NCBI GenBank assembly: GCA_963693315.1
Contig: OY856188.1
Location: 268,021,114-268,085,113 of the forward strand
Reading direction: 5' to 3'
DNA length: 64,000 bases
Source of the DNA: Diogma glabrata
Lineage: Eukaryota > Arthropoda > Insecta > Diptera > Cylindrotomidae
The translations under genes were made by a program, and so were the position numbers. The first letter of the stretch is position 1, and every line of letters begins with the position of its first letter. The notes beneath the pieces were generated by a model. That model ran no database searches. It had not been told where the DNA came from and worked only from the letters and a program-made list of their open reading frames with translations. Below are positions 1 through 12,300 of this stretch, piece after piece.

Positions 1-346
1 TACTATAATACTATAATACTATAATACTATAATACTATAATACTATAATACTATAATACTATAATACTATAATACTATAATACTATAATACTATACTACT
101 ATAATACTATAATACTATACTACTATAATACTATAATGCTATAATACTATAATACTATAATACTATAATACTATAATACTTTAATACTATAATACTATAA
201 TACTTTAATACTATAATACTATAATACTATAATACTATAATACTATAATACTATAATACTATAATACTATAATACTATAATACTATAATACTATAATACT
301 ATAATACTATAATACTATAATACTATAATACTAATAACTATAATAC
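1..346. repeat. 8-bp satellite (TACTATAA)n
   Basis: About 43 head-to-tail copies of TACTATAA with a few single-base variants. The array begins at or before the window edge and decays around 330-360. No coding content. Confidence 0.95.
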
Positions 347-360
347 TAATACTATATTAC

Positions 361-1934
361 TAAAATGTGTCTCACGCCGTTCTTCTTTGTTTCCTGCGCA
401 GAGAAAATGCTTTTTCGGCATGGTTGTAGCCATCGACTCAGGATTTAAGGTTTGATACATGTTTGATACATGTTTATTGCTATTAATTTTTTAAACATTT
501 GGATTCGTTTTGGATCGTATAACTTATGCGAGTGAAAGGCAATATCGATCCACCATGACAGAGCTCGTTAAAATAATATGGTTAATTACACTTGAAAGCT
601 GCGAGGTCTTCAAGAGAGTTAGGCCCCAGGCTTGACGGAGGATTTTCTAACCAGGTATGACCGACAGAATAGCTTGGCAAAAACAACTGAGCCTACACAT
701 TTGCTAGCCTTTATCATAAATCACCCCACAATTGAATTGTTTTATTTGGAGTGCATACCTTAACCTTGATACAACTAAGAGTGACTTACATTATGTAAAG
801 CTTCCTACAAGAACACTATTAGTCGATAATATTCGATAGCTTTTCATTAGTTAGCCACTGATTATAATAAAGAAAGTAGGTTTTTAACACGAGCAAGCAT
901 GTATAGATGTATATTATATATACTTTTCACATCCTTATGACATTTAGTTCGGATGTGATGTATGACTGTTGCGTTAATTTCTCCCTCAACGTTCACATGA
1001 CTTCTTCGAATACAATAACCTGATTGAATCTTCCTTAACTGTAAATTCACATCTCACCAATCAATTTAACAGTCCCAATTGTTCGTTCATGCCATCTGTT
1101 GTATAGAGCATCAAGAACAAAAAACCAAAACTTTTAAAATAATTGAAATCTGATTCTTATCACGAATATTTTAGCCTCCCTTCCTAAAACGTTTTGCAAT
1201 TAACGTTATCGATACCATAACAGAAAACGCTTAAAAAGAGTTAAAACGGAAATGAAAATCCATTATTGATGTCTTAATGCTAGAACCGAAAGTAACAAAT
1301 AACTTACCAAACTTTTAAATTATGGTAACTTAGCCCAACAACAAAAAAATTATTTTTTTAAGAACAACAGTAAAGAAGAAACCGATTCTGTTGTTAACCA
1401 TTTTATTTATTCATTATCATGAATTCTTCTTTGTTAAAATCTAATTAATATTTCAAGAAAAAGTTCAAGTTTTACTTAAGATGCTTATTTTAAATTTAAT
1501 CAATAAATTAATTTTATCAAAGTAATCATTCTGGCATTACATTTTAATATAAAAGTATAATAAAAACAAAAAAAAAAATTTGAAATAATCACAAGAACCA
1601 ATCATGGAATGAACATTATTAGTTGTAGGCTAGAAAATGTTGGTTAAGTAAAAGAGTTATATATAAGAATTAAGTTAAATAAATCAAAATTTTGTATTTG
1701 TATAAATTCAAATTTATTTATATAAATAGAAAACATAATTATTTCGAATAATAATTATCTTTACTTTGTATTTATAATTATATATTAATTAGTTTTTATT
1801 TTCAAAAACTCAGTGTTCAAATATAATTAGTCAAAAATATTAAAACAAAAATTATTCTACAGCGAGAGTTGTTTAGAACCCTAATTTGGTTTCGAAGACT
1901 CTTGATATATATATGTTAAAGTTATTCTGTTTTT
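361..1934. other. AT-rich interval without recognised gene
   Basis: I see no protein family, RNA gene or clear element ends here. The first 400 bases are slightly less AT-rich and could be an old repeat. The rest is AT-rich with short homopolymer runs. Confidence 0.5.
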
Positions 1935-4048
1935 AGGGTTCCGTTTTTTATACGGAACACTATTGGTGAGAGTACAACGTGTTTTTCACATTATTTCGAT
2001 TATTTCGATTATCTCGTGAACCATTAATCAGATGAACTTAAAATTTGAGGTGCTTATAAAACTAACCTATCCACACAAGATGGCGGGTTAAAAAATAAAT
2101 AAAGTTGTGTTCGTTTGTTTTAAGGAGGTACGATGTAAAGCCTTTTAAAACAAACATTTTTTTAGCGAGACGAGTAGGGTATCATATGAAAGGGCTTCAT
2201 TTCAGCATTTTTAAAAAATATATTTTGGAATTTTACACCTCACCATTTTTTGTATAATTTTGAAAAATGACATTTTCGGGATGTTTTATTGCCCCGATTA
2301 ACTCCGGCCCCACTTCATCGAAAATCTTGAAATATATTTGGAATGATAGAAAATTGAGGAGGTTTTTAATAAAAAATATAGAAAAGTGGCAGACACTCAT
2401 AACTATATTTATTAAAGGGGTGGGAATGTTAAGGGGTAAAAACATCGTTTAAAACCAGGTCATGTGGGGTGTCATTTGAAAGAGCACTTGATTTTAGAAA
2501 TATTGCCCTTTTTTTTAGAATTTTGCAATGCATGGTTTTTGAATTATTATCAATAAAGTGACACAAAAAGTTGGTCCCCCCCCTTGCATTTCGAGCCTAA
2601 TTAACAGAAAAATTTGAAAAAATTCATAGAGACAGGAAGTTTGATAAACTCTGAACGAAAAATATAGCGAACCCTCAAATAATTATATTTTTGTGTTTTT
2701 AAGGGATTGGGGTGGGGAAGGGTGAAAAAAACTTTTTTGACCCAAGCGAGTGGGGTGTCATTTGAAAGGGGACCAAATTTCAGACACTTTGCAATTTTTT
2801 TTAGAATTTTGTGGTACACAGTTTTTGAGTTATTCTAAAAAATGTGCAAATTCCAGACCGTTCCCCCCACCTACGTTTCGACACCGATTGACAGAAAAAA
2901 TTGAAAAAATTCATGGAGACAGGAAATTTGCTATATTTTGAACGAAAATTATAGCGAACTCTCAAATAATTATATTTCTGTTTATTTAGGGGATGGGTGT
3001 AAAGAGGGTAAAAAAAAACTTTTTTTGACCCAAGCGAGTGGGGAGTCATTTGAAAGAACACTAAATTTCCAAAACATTGCAATTTTTTTTAGAATTTTCC
3101 GGTACACCGTTTTTGAGTTATTCTAAAAAATGTGCAAGTTCCAGACCGTTCCCCCCCCCTACGTTTCGACACTGATTGACAGAAAAATTTGAAAAAATTC
3201 ATAGAGACAGGAAATTTGCTATATTTTGAGCGAAAATTATAGCGAACTCTCAAATAATTATATTTCTGTGTGTTTAGGGGACGGGTGTAAGGGGGGTAAA
3301 AAAAAACTTTTTTTGACCTAAACGAGTGGGGTGTCATTTGAAAGAGCACCAAATTTCCAAAATATTGCAATTTTTTTTAGAATTTTGCGGTACACAGTTT
3401 TGGAGTTATTCTAAGAAATGTGCAAATTCCAGACCTCCCCCCTACGTTTCGACACTGATTGACAGAAAAAATTGAAAAAAATTCATGGAGACAGGAAGTT
3501 TGCTATATTTTGAACGAAAATTATAGCGAACTCTCAAATAATTATATTTCTGTGTGTTTAGGGGATGGGTGTGGGGAGTGCAAAAAAACTTTTTTTGGAA
3601 CCAAACGAATGGGGTGTCATTTGAAAGAACACTTAATTTAAGAAACATTGCAACATTTTTTAGTATTCTGCGATGCACAGTTTTTTAGTTATTGATGAAA
3701 AAAAGTGCTATTTTAAGTGTATGTATACCACCCTATATTTCGACGCTGATTTATAGAACAAATATTCCCAATTTAGACCGTTAAAATACTGGTTAAATCT
3801 TTCTTTAGCTAACATAAACAGCTATGGATAAGATTTAACCTCAAGTAACATTTTTGATCAATGTAGATGTGATTGACATTTACTATAGATGTTTACGATT
3901 AAACATTTATTCTGTTATGCGTCCATAGTCTGGTGATATAAAGACTTTACAACATAACTTTATGTCATTTATTTTTGATATTGTGTTCTTTTACATTCAC
4001 GGAACCCTTGGCGAGCGAATTTTATTCGCACTTGTCCGACTTTTTTTC
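1935..4048. mobile_element. Non-autonomous DNA element with internal tandem repeats
   Basis: The left edge reads AGGGTTCCG and forms a small hairpin (GTTCCGT/ACGGAAC). The right edge reads ACGGAACCCTTGG followed by a GCGAA/TTCGC hairpin and CTTGTCCGAC. The outer motifs AGGGTTCC and GGAACCCT are inverted copies of each other. Elements with GGGTTCCGT/ACGGAACCCT ends and a TTCGCACTTGTCC-like tail are common in insect genomes. The interior is mostly a tandem array (2161-3740) with no transposase. I infer a MITE-like derivative of an unidentified superfamily; no target-site duplication was established. Confidence 0.6.
2161..3740. repeat. Six tandem ~288-bp units
   Basis: The anchor GGGGTGTCATTTGAAAG recurs near 2466, 2753, 3042, 3329 and 3612, with a diverged first copy near 2176. 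Spacings are about 283-293 bases. Each unit also contains TTTTTTTTAGAATTTTG, a run of C or G, and a TTGACAGAAAAA motif. The short ORFs seen here repeat one another between units and are by-products of the array, not genes. Confidence 0.9.
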
Positions 4049-5196
4049 TTTTGATGTCAAATATTAATTATCCATAATTATTTTCGTTCTCCAGGTGGAG
4101 AACAAAACCCGTTTATGTAGTTGGATTACAAACGGCACTACTTGAGAACTCGCAATTTAGGTACTGCATTAGGATTCAATTTATTTGTGACCATTTTTGA
4201 TAACAAATAAAATGTGTTTATAAACGAGCAAAGGATTACAATGATTTCAGAGAATACCAAAGAGACCATAAAAAAGCAACAAAGATATTTAATACCGCAT
4301 GATTTTCCGTTATATCGTTTATTCCTTGAAAATCGTTTTTATTGAGGAAATCAGCTGCGGAGTTAGTATTTTCTGAGCATCATCCATATATAAGTCTAAC
4401 AAATTAAAAAATAAAGCGCATCTGGCGGGAAAAAAAAGACATAAGTTGCCTGGATGTATTAAACGCATGTTTAATGTTGTAATTACTATTAATTGTCAAA
4501 CACTCCATCTTCAGTTTTGCTAACACATATTTCACATTATATTAAAACCAATTTAATTAAATTACTAAGAATTTTGCGAATCTTAAGTACATATGGGCAA
4601 GTCCAAGTGAAATTTTTTTTGCAGTTTAAGATTCTCCAATTCATGAGAGTTAACAATCTCAGACCTTTTAATGCTACTCGGCTTTTACTCGGAGTTATTG
4701 TAACGAAGTCGTTATCCAATCTTCGTAATTTGGAGTCGCTCTACTTCCTCACACGCACTAATATGTAAAATGAGTTCAATGTATTACTGCGCGTTTGCTC
4801 TAATGTCAATAACTTTTGAGATTGTTGTTTTACTCTTTATTTTGAACACAATTTCTTACATTCGAGTCGAATCATCTTTTACAATATTAATTTTTTCTCA
4901 AATTTATTATGAAACAGATGAGCCAACTCTTTAGTGGGTTTTTTGTCGCTGAAAGTAGAACGGTCTACCAGTTAATGCTACCATTTTTTTTGGTGTCGTT
5001 TAAAAACGGCTTTTTCAAACTATAAATACTGGACGATAGAGGCCATCAAGAGGAGTCTGACATTTTCAGTTTCTCTGATTGTCAAAAATAACAAAGAAGG
5101 TTGTTGATCCTAAACAGGTGGGATAGAAATTTTATATTATTTGATAATGTCTTTTCTATAAACAAAATGTTAAGCTCAAATGATATATGTATACTA
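4049..5196. other. AT-rich interval without recognised gene
   Basis: Contains a 91-codon open stretch at 4493-4768 on the plus strand with no recognisable domain and base use like its surroundings. I do not consider it a gene. No RNA gene or element ends recognised. Confidence 0.45.
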
Positions 5197-5677
5197 ATGT
5201 CGTGTTCTTTGGGTTGATCGAATAAAGATTGATTTATTTGCTTGCCAACGAACAGCATAAAATAAATCAATCTACTTTTGTAAATGTAGTAGTAAATTGT
5301 TTTGACTTTTTGTTCTATCAGTTGCTATGTTTGGTTATGTTTACATTTGAAAATGATAGATTTTACGTTTCATTATTTTATTTGTAATAACTTTATTATT
5401 AATTAGTAATTTCAATAATAATTAATTATTTTTAAACAAAATAATAATAAGAATTAAAATTGCGAGTTTTTTTTTTGTTTACATAAATTTGACATTTAAA
5501 AATAATATTTCAATGTATTTGTAAAATCTACCAAAAAATCTAGATTTTTAAAACTTGATCAAGATCAAAAAATAAATCAATCTTTTTTTGCCAAAGAACA
5601 CAAACTGACTGCTAATTTGATCTGACAGCTAATTTTTTTGATCTCAGATCAATTTTTTTTGCCAAAGAACACGACAT
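5197..5677. mobile_element. MITE with ATGTCGTGTTCTTTGG inverted ends
   Basis: ATGTCGTGTTCTTTGG at 5197-5212 is perfectly inverted at 5662-5677. Just inside the right end lie two further copies of the CCAAAGAACAC motif and paired GATCAATTTTT/AAATAAATCAATC stretches. There is no coding capacity. TGATATAT occurs on both flanks (5181 and about 5676) but does not sit symmetrically, so the target-site duplication is uncertain. Confidence 0.6.
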
Positions 5678-6913
5678 GATATATATAACGTAACATAAAT
5701 TATAAAGCTAAACTTAAGCTTAAAATCCTAATGGGATAGAAAAATCAACTCCCCACGACCGGTTTCGTGTCATTGCAAGTTAATACAGTTAGCTTGTCGA
5801 GTAAAGGTCATTTTGCTTAAAAATTACATGACCGTAGAAACATTTATAAATTATAGATTATAAAACAAATTCGCGATTTTAAATTATAAACGGGCTTGAT
5901 TTAGGTTATAAAATTGCCTGACAGTTTGCGATAGTAAAATTAAGATGATATATATATATATTAATCTAATTGATTTCTAATTTAAGTGATAAAATTATAA
6001 CGCTAAAGTATTGTGTAATAACAGGATAGAAAATTAAACAAAAAAAAAGAATATAAAAGAAAAATAAGGAAAATAAAAATTTACTTTTTATGTTTGTTTT
6101 GTGGAAGTAAGCCGTAGAGACCGTTAGTCTCAAGTTTTCCTTGACGTCAGTTTAATCGAAAATCAATTTGTTTCCGTTACGTTTACATTTTTTTGTGAAG
6201 AGTAACACGATTCACGGTGTTGCATTCGTGGCGTACAGCCATATTTAGTTCGCCATTTCTCTGCAACGCAGGAGTTTGCTATATTGACAGTTTTTTTTGG
6301 AATACGGAACTATCACCTTCCTTCATAACAATAAGCGATTTGATCTAAAACAATAATACCATTTTTGGGCGCAACTCAGGATCTTGCTATAGTGATAATT
6401 TTTGTTTTTACTGAATGCTGGTCTACCATCGTTCTGCCTCTTGGAGCATCATTTAGAACCACCATAATGACCAGTTAATGGAGGAACATGGAGAGTGGGA
6501 TCTGGACTAACTATGGGGTGAGTCATATTTTATTTTGTTTAGGTTAGATGTATGAATGATTACGGATATGTGTGTAGGGGTGTGAGTGTGTGTATATGGA
6601 AGTGTGGTCGTGAGTAAGTGTGTGCGAGTGTATTTGGTGGCATGCGCGTATGATTGTCATAATTCAACATGTGAATAAGAATTTTGCAGAAATATTAAAA
6701 ACAAAAATTTTATTGTTACAAAAACTAAAAAGTGATTAAAATTAATAATGGATGGCTTAATAATGTTTAATCGGTAAAACGATTCATTCTATCGTAAAAT
6801 TTGATGATGGATAACAAACCAAAATTGAAAGTGAATTAAAAGATTTTTGGGATATAATTAATTTTTGGACGGCAAGTTTTTGTGATTTAGTTCAATAGTA
6901 TACAAGCAACAAT
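5678..6913. other. AT-rich interval; imperfect duplication and TG-rich patch
   Basis: Near 6255-6290 and 6368-6402 there are two related stretches (GCAACGCAGGAGTTTGCTAT and GCAACTCAGGATCTTGCTAT). A degenerate TG-rich patch lies at about 6560-6650. The last 200 bases could be the 5' untranslated part of the tetraspanin copy that follows. Confidence 0.45.
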
Positions 6914-7660
6914 ATGTCGAACTTAACGGGCAGCGCTAATTTTATAAAATATTTATTATTTTTTCTTTTAACTTTTTATTTGTGATTTCCGGTGTAATAT
7001 TGCTTTCGATTGGTATCGAAGTACAAGCTGTTTATCTCGGATATGATCACTTTTTGGATCCAAAGTTCTATTCAGCTCCACAGCTTCGAACTAAATAGGC
7101 ATTATTATTTTAAAGGCATTATTATTTTAGTAAAAGAAAATTATTGCATGGTGCTAACGTTTTCATATCTATTAATTTTTGTTTTTGTATTGGAACCTGC
7201 AGCTAGTATAAGTTGTATAGTATAAGTATAAGTGGAACCTGGCTAGTATAAGGCTAGTATAAGTACAAGTGGAACCTGCAGCTAGTATGCACTACGAAAT
7301 CAAACAAAAGATTTAATTTATAGCTCATTCAACGAAACAATGCCATGAAATGGAAATGAAAATCACACAGAAGTAACCAAGCTTCGGGATGAAATTCAAA
7401 CAGACTTCGATTGCGGTGGTATGTCAAGTCAAGAAGATTGGGTGAAGGCTATTAATGGGGTTCCGTTAACTTGTTGTCGTCCTGTGTCTGGAGCTGTTAA
7501 CTCTACTGTTGGCGATGCTCACAGTTCAACATTGCGAACAACTGGGCGTATTACTGGATTTGGTAATTTTATAAAAGCACATACTGTTAGTCTTGGTTTA
7601 GCTGGTCTTACATTAGCTGTTATACAATTTTTTTTGTTATTTTTACTGCGTGCTATATAG
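6914..7660 (+). pseudogene. Intronless tetraspanin (CD63-like) pseudogene
   Basis: Tetraspanins are four-pass membrane organiser proteins. From ATG at 6914, joining frames across indels shows the whole fold in order: TM1 (FIKYLLFFLL..., then ISGVILLSIGI in a shifted frame), the small loop (VQAVYLGYDHFLDPKFYSAP), a collapsed TM2, VKENYCMVLTFSYLL for TM3, then LRNQTKDLIYSSFNETM leading into the large loop (DEIQTDFDCGGMSSQEDW, VPLTCC) and TM4 (GLAGLTLAVIQ) ending at 7660. Defects: at least three frameshifts or stops, a TGA at about 7345, a short tandem duplication of TAGTATAAG/GGAACCTGCAG at 7200-7290 inside the TM3-loop junction, the CCG motif reduced to CGG, and loss of a loop cysteine. The absence of introns suggests a retrocopy. 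Base composition is less AT-rich than the surroundings. Confidence 0.75.
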
Positions 7661-8035
7661 TAAGGCAGATTAAACTTAAGAACGGTCACACTGGATTTTA
7701 AAGATAATTGTTATTGTTTCATGAAGTCATTTTTACCTTTTAATTCACATCAAATAAAGTTTGTCAATCATTATTATCACAATAAGTGTAGAAAAAAATG
7801 CCTATGTAATTTAAAATTAATTAAATTTGTTATAGTTTGTAACAAAAAAAACAAAATTAAAAAAAAATTTTTACAATCTTGCCAACTATTCTACAACGCA
7901 AACCAAAATAGTTTGTATTCTGTTTGTATATCTCATATCGTACACAGCAACAATTATGACAATGATATCAAGCTAATCTGTTTGATTGAATGTGGTAGCT
8001 TGGCTGTATCGAGTAGTGTGAACGCGCGTAGGGGC
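7661..8035. other. 3' flank of tetraspanin copy, A-rich
   Basis: Contains A-rich runs at about 7785-7870, possibly the remains of a 3' untranslated region and poly(A) tract. The open stretch 7721-8128 runs into the TG microsatellite and shows no domain. Confidence 0.4.
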
Positions 8036-8110
8036 ATGGATGTGTGTGTGTGTGTGTGTGTGGGTGTGTGTGTGAGGGTGTGTGAGTGTATGAGGTGTGA
8101 GAGCGTGGGA
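8036..8110. repeat. (TG)n microsatellite
   Basis: About 75 bases of TG repeat with GG and GA interruptions. The apparent ORFs through it are low-complexity artefacts. Confidence 0.9.
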
Positions 8111-8179
8111 ATGCGTGCTGAAACTTGATCCACCCAAAGGCTTTGATACTTTAAATTGAACCAACGAAGGATCATTTAT

Positions 8180-8750
8180 CTAAAACAAATCGAGCAACTT
8201 ACAACTTTGGCCAAAAATGTCAGGAACTCTGGTAGGCTTATCTATTATCTGAGTGAAATTATGATAAAGAGCAAAAAGTTCAGCTTCTTTACCTAATTCA
8301 TCAGTTTTAGTGCTATGTGTAAGCCATCCTTTATTATGAACATTGAAATCACCAAGAAATATAATTTTAGCGTTAGGATATACAGTCAACCTATGTATCT
8401 TTTCAGAAAGGTCATGAAATAAATTTATGTTCTACGGTGAGTTGGGTGAGCGATACAATCCAAAGACAAATAGTAGAATGACTTCACTAGAATGAAGTAG
8501 AATTTCTACTTCAAAGTAGAATGAAGATTCGTTCTAAAATGCTTCGCTAAATATGTTTGTCCTAGCCCGAATGAAGATTCGGGTTAGGACAAACATATTT
8601 AGTTTTGTCCAACGATACAGCTCTCGCGCTGATAATCGTTTCCGTTAAAAAAAGAATATCATGCTTAAGATTTTCAAGATAGAGGTGCACTGCATTTAGA
8701 TTGACGTTCAATCCTCTTATATTAGCAAAATTGATAGACAAGTTTGCCAT
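8180..8750 (-). pseudogene. Non-LTR retrotransposon endonuclease (EEP) remnant
   Basis: Two minus-strand pieces belong to the endonuclease/exonuclease/phosphatase domain that nicks target DNA for non-LTR retrotransposons. The N-terminal piece (8603-8750) reads NIRGLNVNLNAVHLYLENL then DILFLTETI. The C-terminal piece (8183-8389) reads IIFLGDFNVHNKGWL...HS..TD and TQIIDKPTRVPD, where GDFN is the conserved catalytic-core motif. Between them lie stops and a local inverted duplication (8547-8602). No reverse transcriptase follows, so the copy is truncated. The motifs fit a CR1/jockey-like clade; a similar fragment lies at 48284-48497. Confidence 0.8.
8547..8602. repeat. 24-bp-arm palindrome inside the endonuclease remnant
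   Basis: CTAAATATGTTTGTCCTA at 8547 is inverted at 8579-8602 with one mismatch over 24 bases and an 8-base spacer. The right arm is the native endonuclease coding sequence; the left arm looks like a local inverted copy of it. Confidence 0.85.
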
Positions 8751-8938
8751 TTTAAATTACAGTTAAGTCTCAAAATAAATTCGAAAACAATCAACAAAAT
8801 AAATTCCAACAAAAAACCAAATAAAAGATCAAAATTGATATCTAAATTGACAATTTTAACAGCTGGATAACTTGATACTAAGTCTAAGTTTAACTGTCAA
8901 AATCCAAACAAAGGATAATTAATTAATGGTTCAAAGAC

Positions 8939-9179
8939 TGATATGTCGGGTTAGATAATAGAAACACTTCAATTTAATTTTCTCAACAGTAACTTTATAT
9001 ATATTATTATTAGTGAATTTGTTCACGGTAAAAATAAGAATGATCAAGTTGACAATTTTTATAAATAATTTTGATTTTCTGATTTTTAATTGTACCGGTT
9101 TTACTTATACATTTAATTAATAGTACAGTGCAACCTACGTAATTGATTATTTTATACATAACAATTTTTATACATAACA
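8939..9179 (-). repeat. 3' LTR of the gypsy element
   Basis: 241 bp, in plus reading TGATATGTCGGG ... TACATAACA, so TG...CA bounded. A near-identical copy is at 13678-13918. The polypurine tract expected on its inner side (minus sense, AAAGAAGCG) is short and weak. Confidence 0.92.
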
Positions 9180-9343
9180 ATATACGCTTCTTTAAAAAAA
9201 AATAATTAAAAAAAAATAGTACTGCAGGTTAAACACAAACGAATGATAAATTAAAATTAAAATTAAAGATACTAAAAATAAATAAAACTATATAAATAAA
9301 TATAATTAATAAGTTACACATTTAGTATTTATCGTTATTATAG

Positions 9344-12300
9344 TTAATATCTATCTGGAATTTTACGAGTTCTTTTAGACCTTCTAAATTCAACTATATT
9401 TTCATTTTCGCCAATTTCTTTTTCTAAATCCCTATCACTATCTTCGTATTTTACATCAAATTTTAAATTTTTATTTTCTAATTTTGGCTCATTTTTTGCG
9501 GGATCATCTGAAATTGCTATCTCATCATTCAAATTTGGCAAAATATCTATAGACGGATGAAATTTATCGTCCAAGTTTGAATGACGTATTTGATTTTTAT
9601 GGACGTAGCGAACATGATTATTTACATTTATTAAAAATGTACATTCACTTATTTTTCTAATCACTCTCGCTGGTATCCATTTTATGTGCAATTTAAAATG
9701 ATTTCTATACATTACTTTATCATTTTCTTCAAATTTTTCTACTTTTGTTTTTATATATACATTTTCATTTACAATTTCCTTATCTTTTTTTAAATTATCT
9801 CTCTGTTCTATCGGTTTTTCTATTTTATCATGAGCATATATTTCAGAGTTTGTTAAGTTTTGATCAATATCAAACGAAACTCTTTTCTTAACATTAACTA
9901 AATCTAACAGTAATTTTGGTTTAAACGAGAAAATCATTTCTGATGGAGTTTTACCAGTAGCAGCATGAGGCGTATTATGTTGGTGTATATGAAATTTATT
10001 TATCTTTTCTTCAATACTTAAATTACTATTTTCAACAAGAAATTTCTTCAAAACTTTTTTTATTGATTGAACGTTCCGTTCTGCCAATCCATTTGACTGG
10101 GCGTGAAACGGGGGCGAATGCGTTTCAATTATTCCATGTAGCTTACAAAACTTCGAAAATTCGAAGGAAGTGAAAGGTGGGCCATTATCAGTGACTATTT
10201 CATGTGGTAAACCGAAGATGCAAAAAAAACTAGATAAACTTTTGTTTACCTCATACGCTGTTGTCCTATTCATTTCCCTCACGTCAACAAATTTACTATA
10301 AGCATCAGAAATAAGCATAAAAACATGTTTAGTAAAATAGAAAAAATCCACGTGAATTCTTTGGAAGGGACGTTCTACCATAGGCCATTTAGAAACCACT
10401 ACTTCTTTTGGAATATTTTGTGTTTGTTCGAATATTAGACAACTTCTAACAAATTTTTCTATATCAGAATCTATTCCACACCACCAAAAATAGGATCGCG
10501 CTAACATTTTCATTTTAACAATACCGAGATGATTTTCATGTAACAGTTGTAAAATTTTATGTTTTAGACCATCTCCAATTACTACTCTATCTCCATAATA
10601 TAAACACCCACTATCAGTATTTAAACTTGCTTTTTTTAAAAAGTATTTCTTTAATTCTTGCTCAATATTATTTGGCCATCCGTTAAGTACATATTCATAT
10701 ACTTGAGACAAAACTTTATCGTCCTTTAAACTTTTTTCAACGTCTGTCACATTTATGGGTAATTTTTCTGAATAATTTAAATAATTTAGACAATCCTCAT
10801 CTTGCAAATTTGGGTTTTCTAGTGGAAGTCTGGATAATGCATCCACATTTGCCATTTTCTTACCATGACGAAACTTTATATCATAATTGTACATAGAAAG
10901 TATTACCGACCACCGCTGTAATCGAAATGCTGCCACCGCTGATGTTCCTTTTCTCGGTTGCAAAATTTCTTTCAACGCTTGATTATCGCAATATATTAAA
11001 AATTTATGCCCATAAATATATTTATGAAATTTATTTATAGCAAATATTATTGCCAAAGCTTCACGATGTAGTTGCGAATACGATTTTTCCGCAGAAGAAA
11101 GACTTCTCGATACAAACATAACTGGTTTTTCTTCACCGTTAATTATATGGGATAACACTGCTCCAACTCCATATGGACTTGCATCAGTAGCAAGTATTAT
11201 TGGTTTGTGGGGGTCGTAAAGTTCTAAAACGTTATTTTTTAATATAAGTTGTTTACTATTTTCAAAACATTTATTATGTTCTTCCTTCCATTCAAATATT
11301 GAGTCTTTTTGAAGCAGTGCATATAAATCCTTTAAATGAGTCGACAAATTTGGAAGAAAACGATGATAATAGTTAATTAAACCAAGATATGACTGAAGCT
11401 GTTTTAAATCTTTTGGAGCTGGTGCATTAACCAAAGCTTCCACTTTTTCATCATTTGGACGTAATTTGTTTTCCGATAAACAGTGACCTAAATATTTTAC
11501 AGAATCTTCCAAAAATTTACATTTACTTAAATTTATTTTTATATTATACACATTTAAACGCTGTAACACTTTGAAAAGATTTTGTTTGCATTCTTCATAT
11601 GTTCTCCCGCCTACAACTATGTCGTCAATAAAGCAAAATACAAACTCTAAATCAACTAAAATTTGATCCATGACAGACTGAAATATCATAGGGGCACTGG
11701 AGACTCCGAATGGAAGACGATTATACTGAAATAACCCTTTATGAGTATTGATTACAAAATACTTTTGAGAATTTTCGGACAATAATAACTGCTGATATGC
11801 GCCAGAAAGGTCGATGACGCAAAAAAATTTGCAATTTGCTAAATTAGCGAAAATATCCTCAATTTTGGGTAATGGATAATGTTCCATTTCTATAAATTTA
11901 TTTACCGTTACCTTGCAATCTATACAAATTCGCAATTCACCATTCCGTTTCGGAATAATAACTATCGGACTAGCCCACATACTATATTTAATGGGACTTA
12001 ATATTTTTTCGTTCACTAATCTATTTAGCTCCTTCTCCACTTTATCTTTGAGTTTAAATGGAACCGAGTAAGCTTTATGGAATATTGGCACCGCGTTATC
12101 TTTTACTAGAATTTCAGCTGAAAATCCTTCAATAGGATTATCCAACGTTTCCGACACAATATTTGGAAAATTTATTTTAATTAAATCATGAAGTTCAAAA
12201 TTTGTATTTACCGTATCATTTGTTGTTGAAACTAGTAAGCTTTCTTTCCAATTTGGAAGTAACACATTCATCCATGTTCTCCCTATCAAGGGTCTAAATT

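Noticed and set aside
2801..3678. Several similar 78-93-codon ORFs on the minus strand
   Set aside because: They repeat with the ~288-bp tandem unit and have no domain.
7721..8175. ORFs rich in Val/Cys or His/Thr over the TG repeat
   Set aside because: Low-complexity artefacts of the microsatellite.
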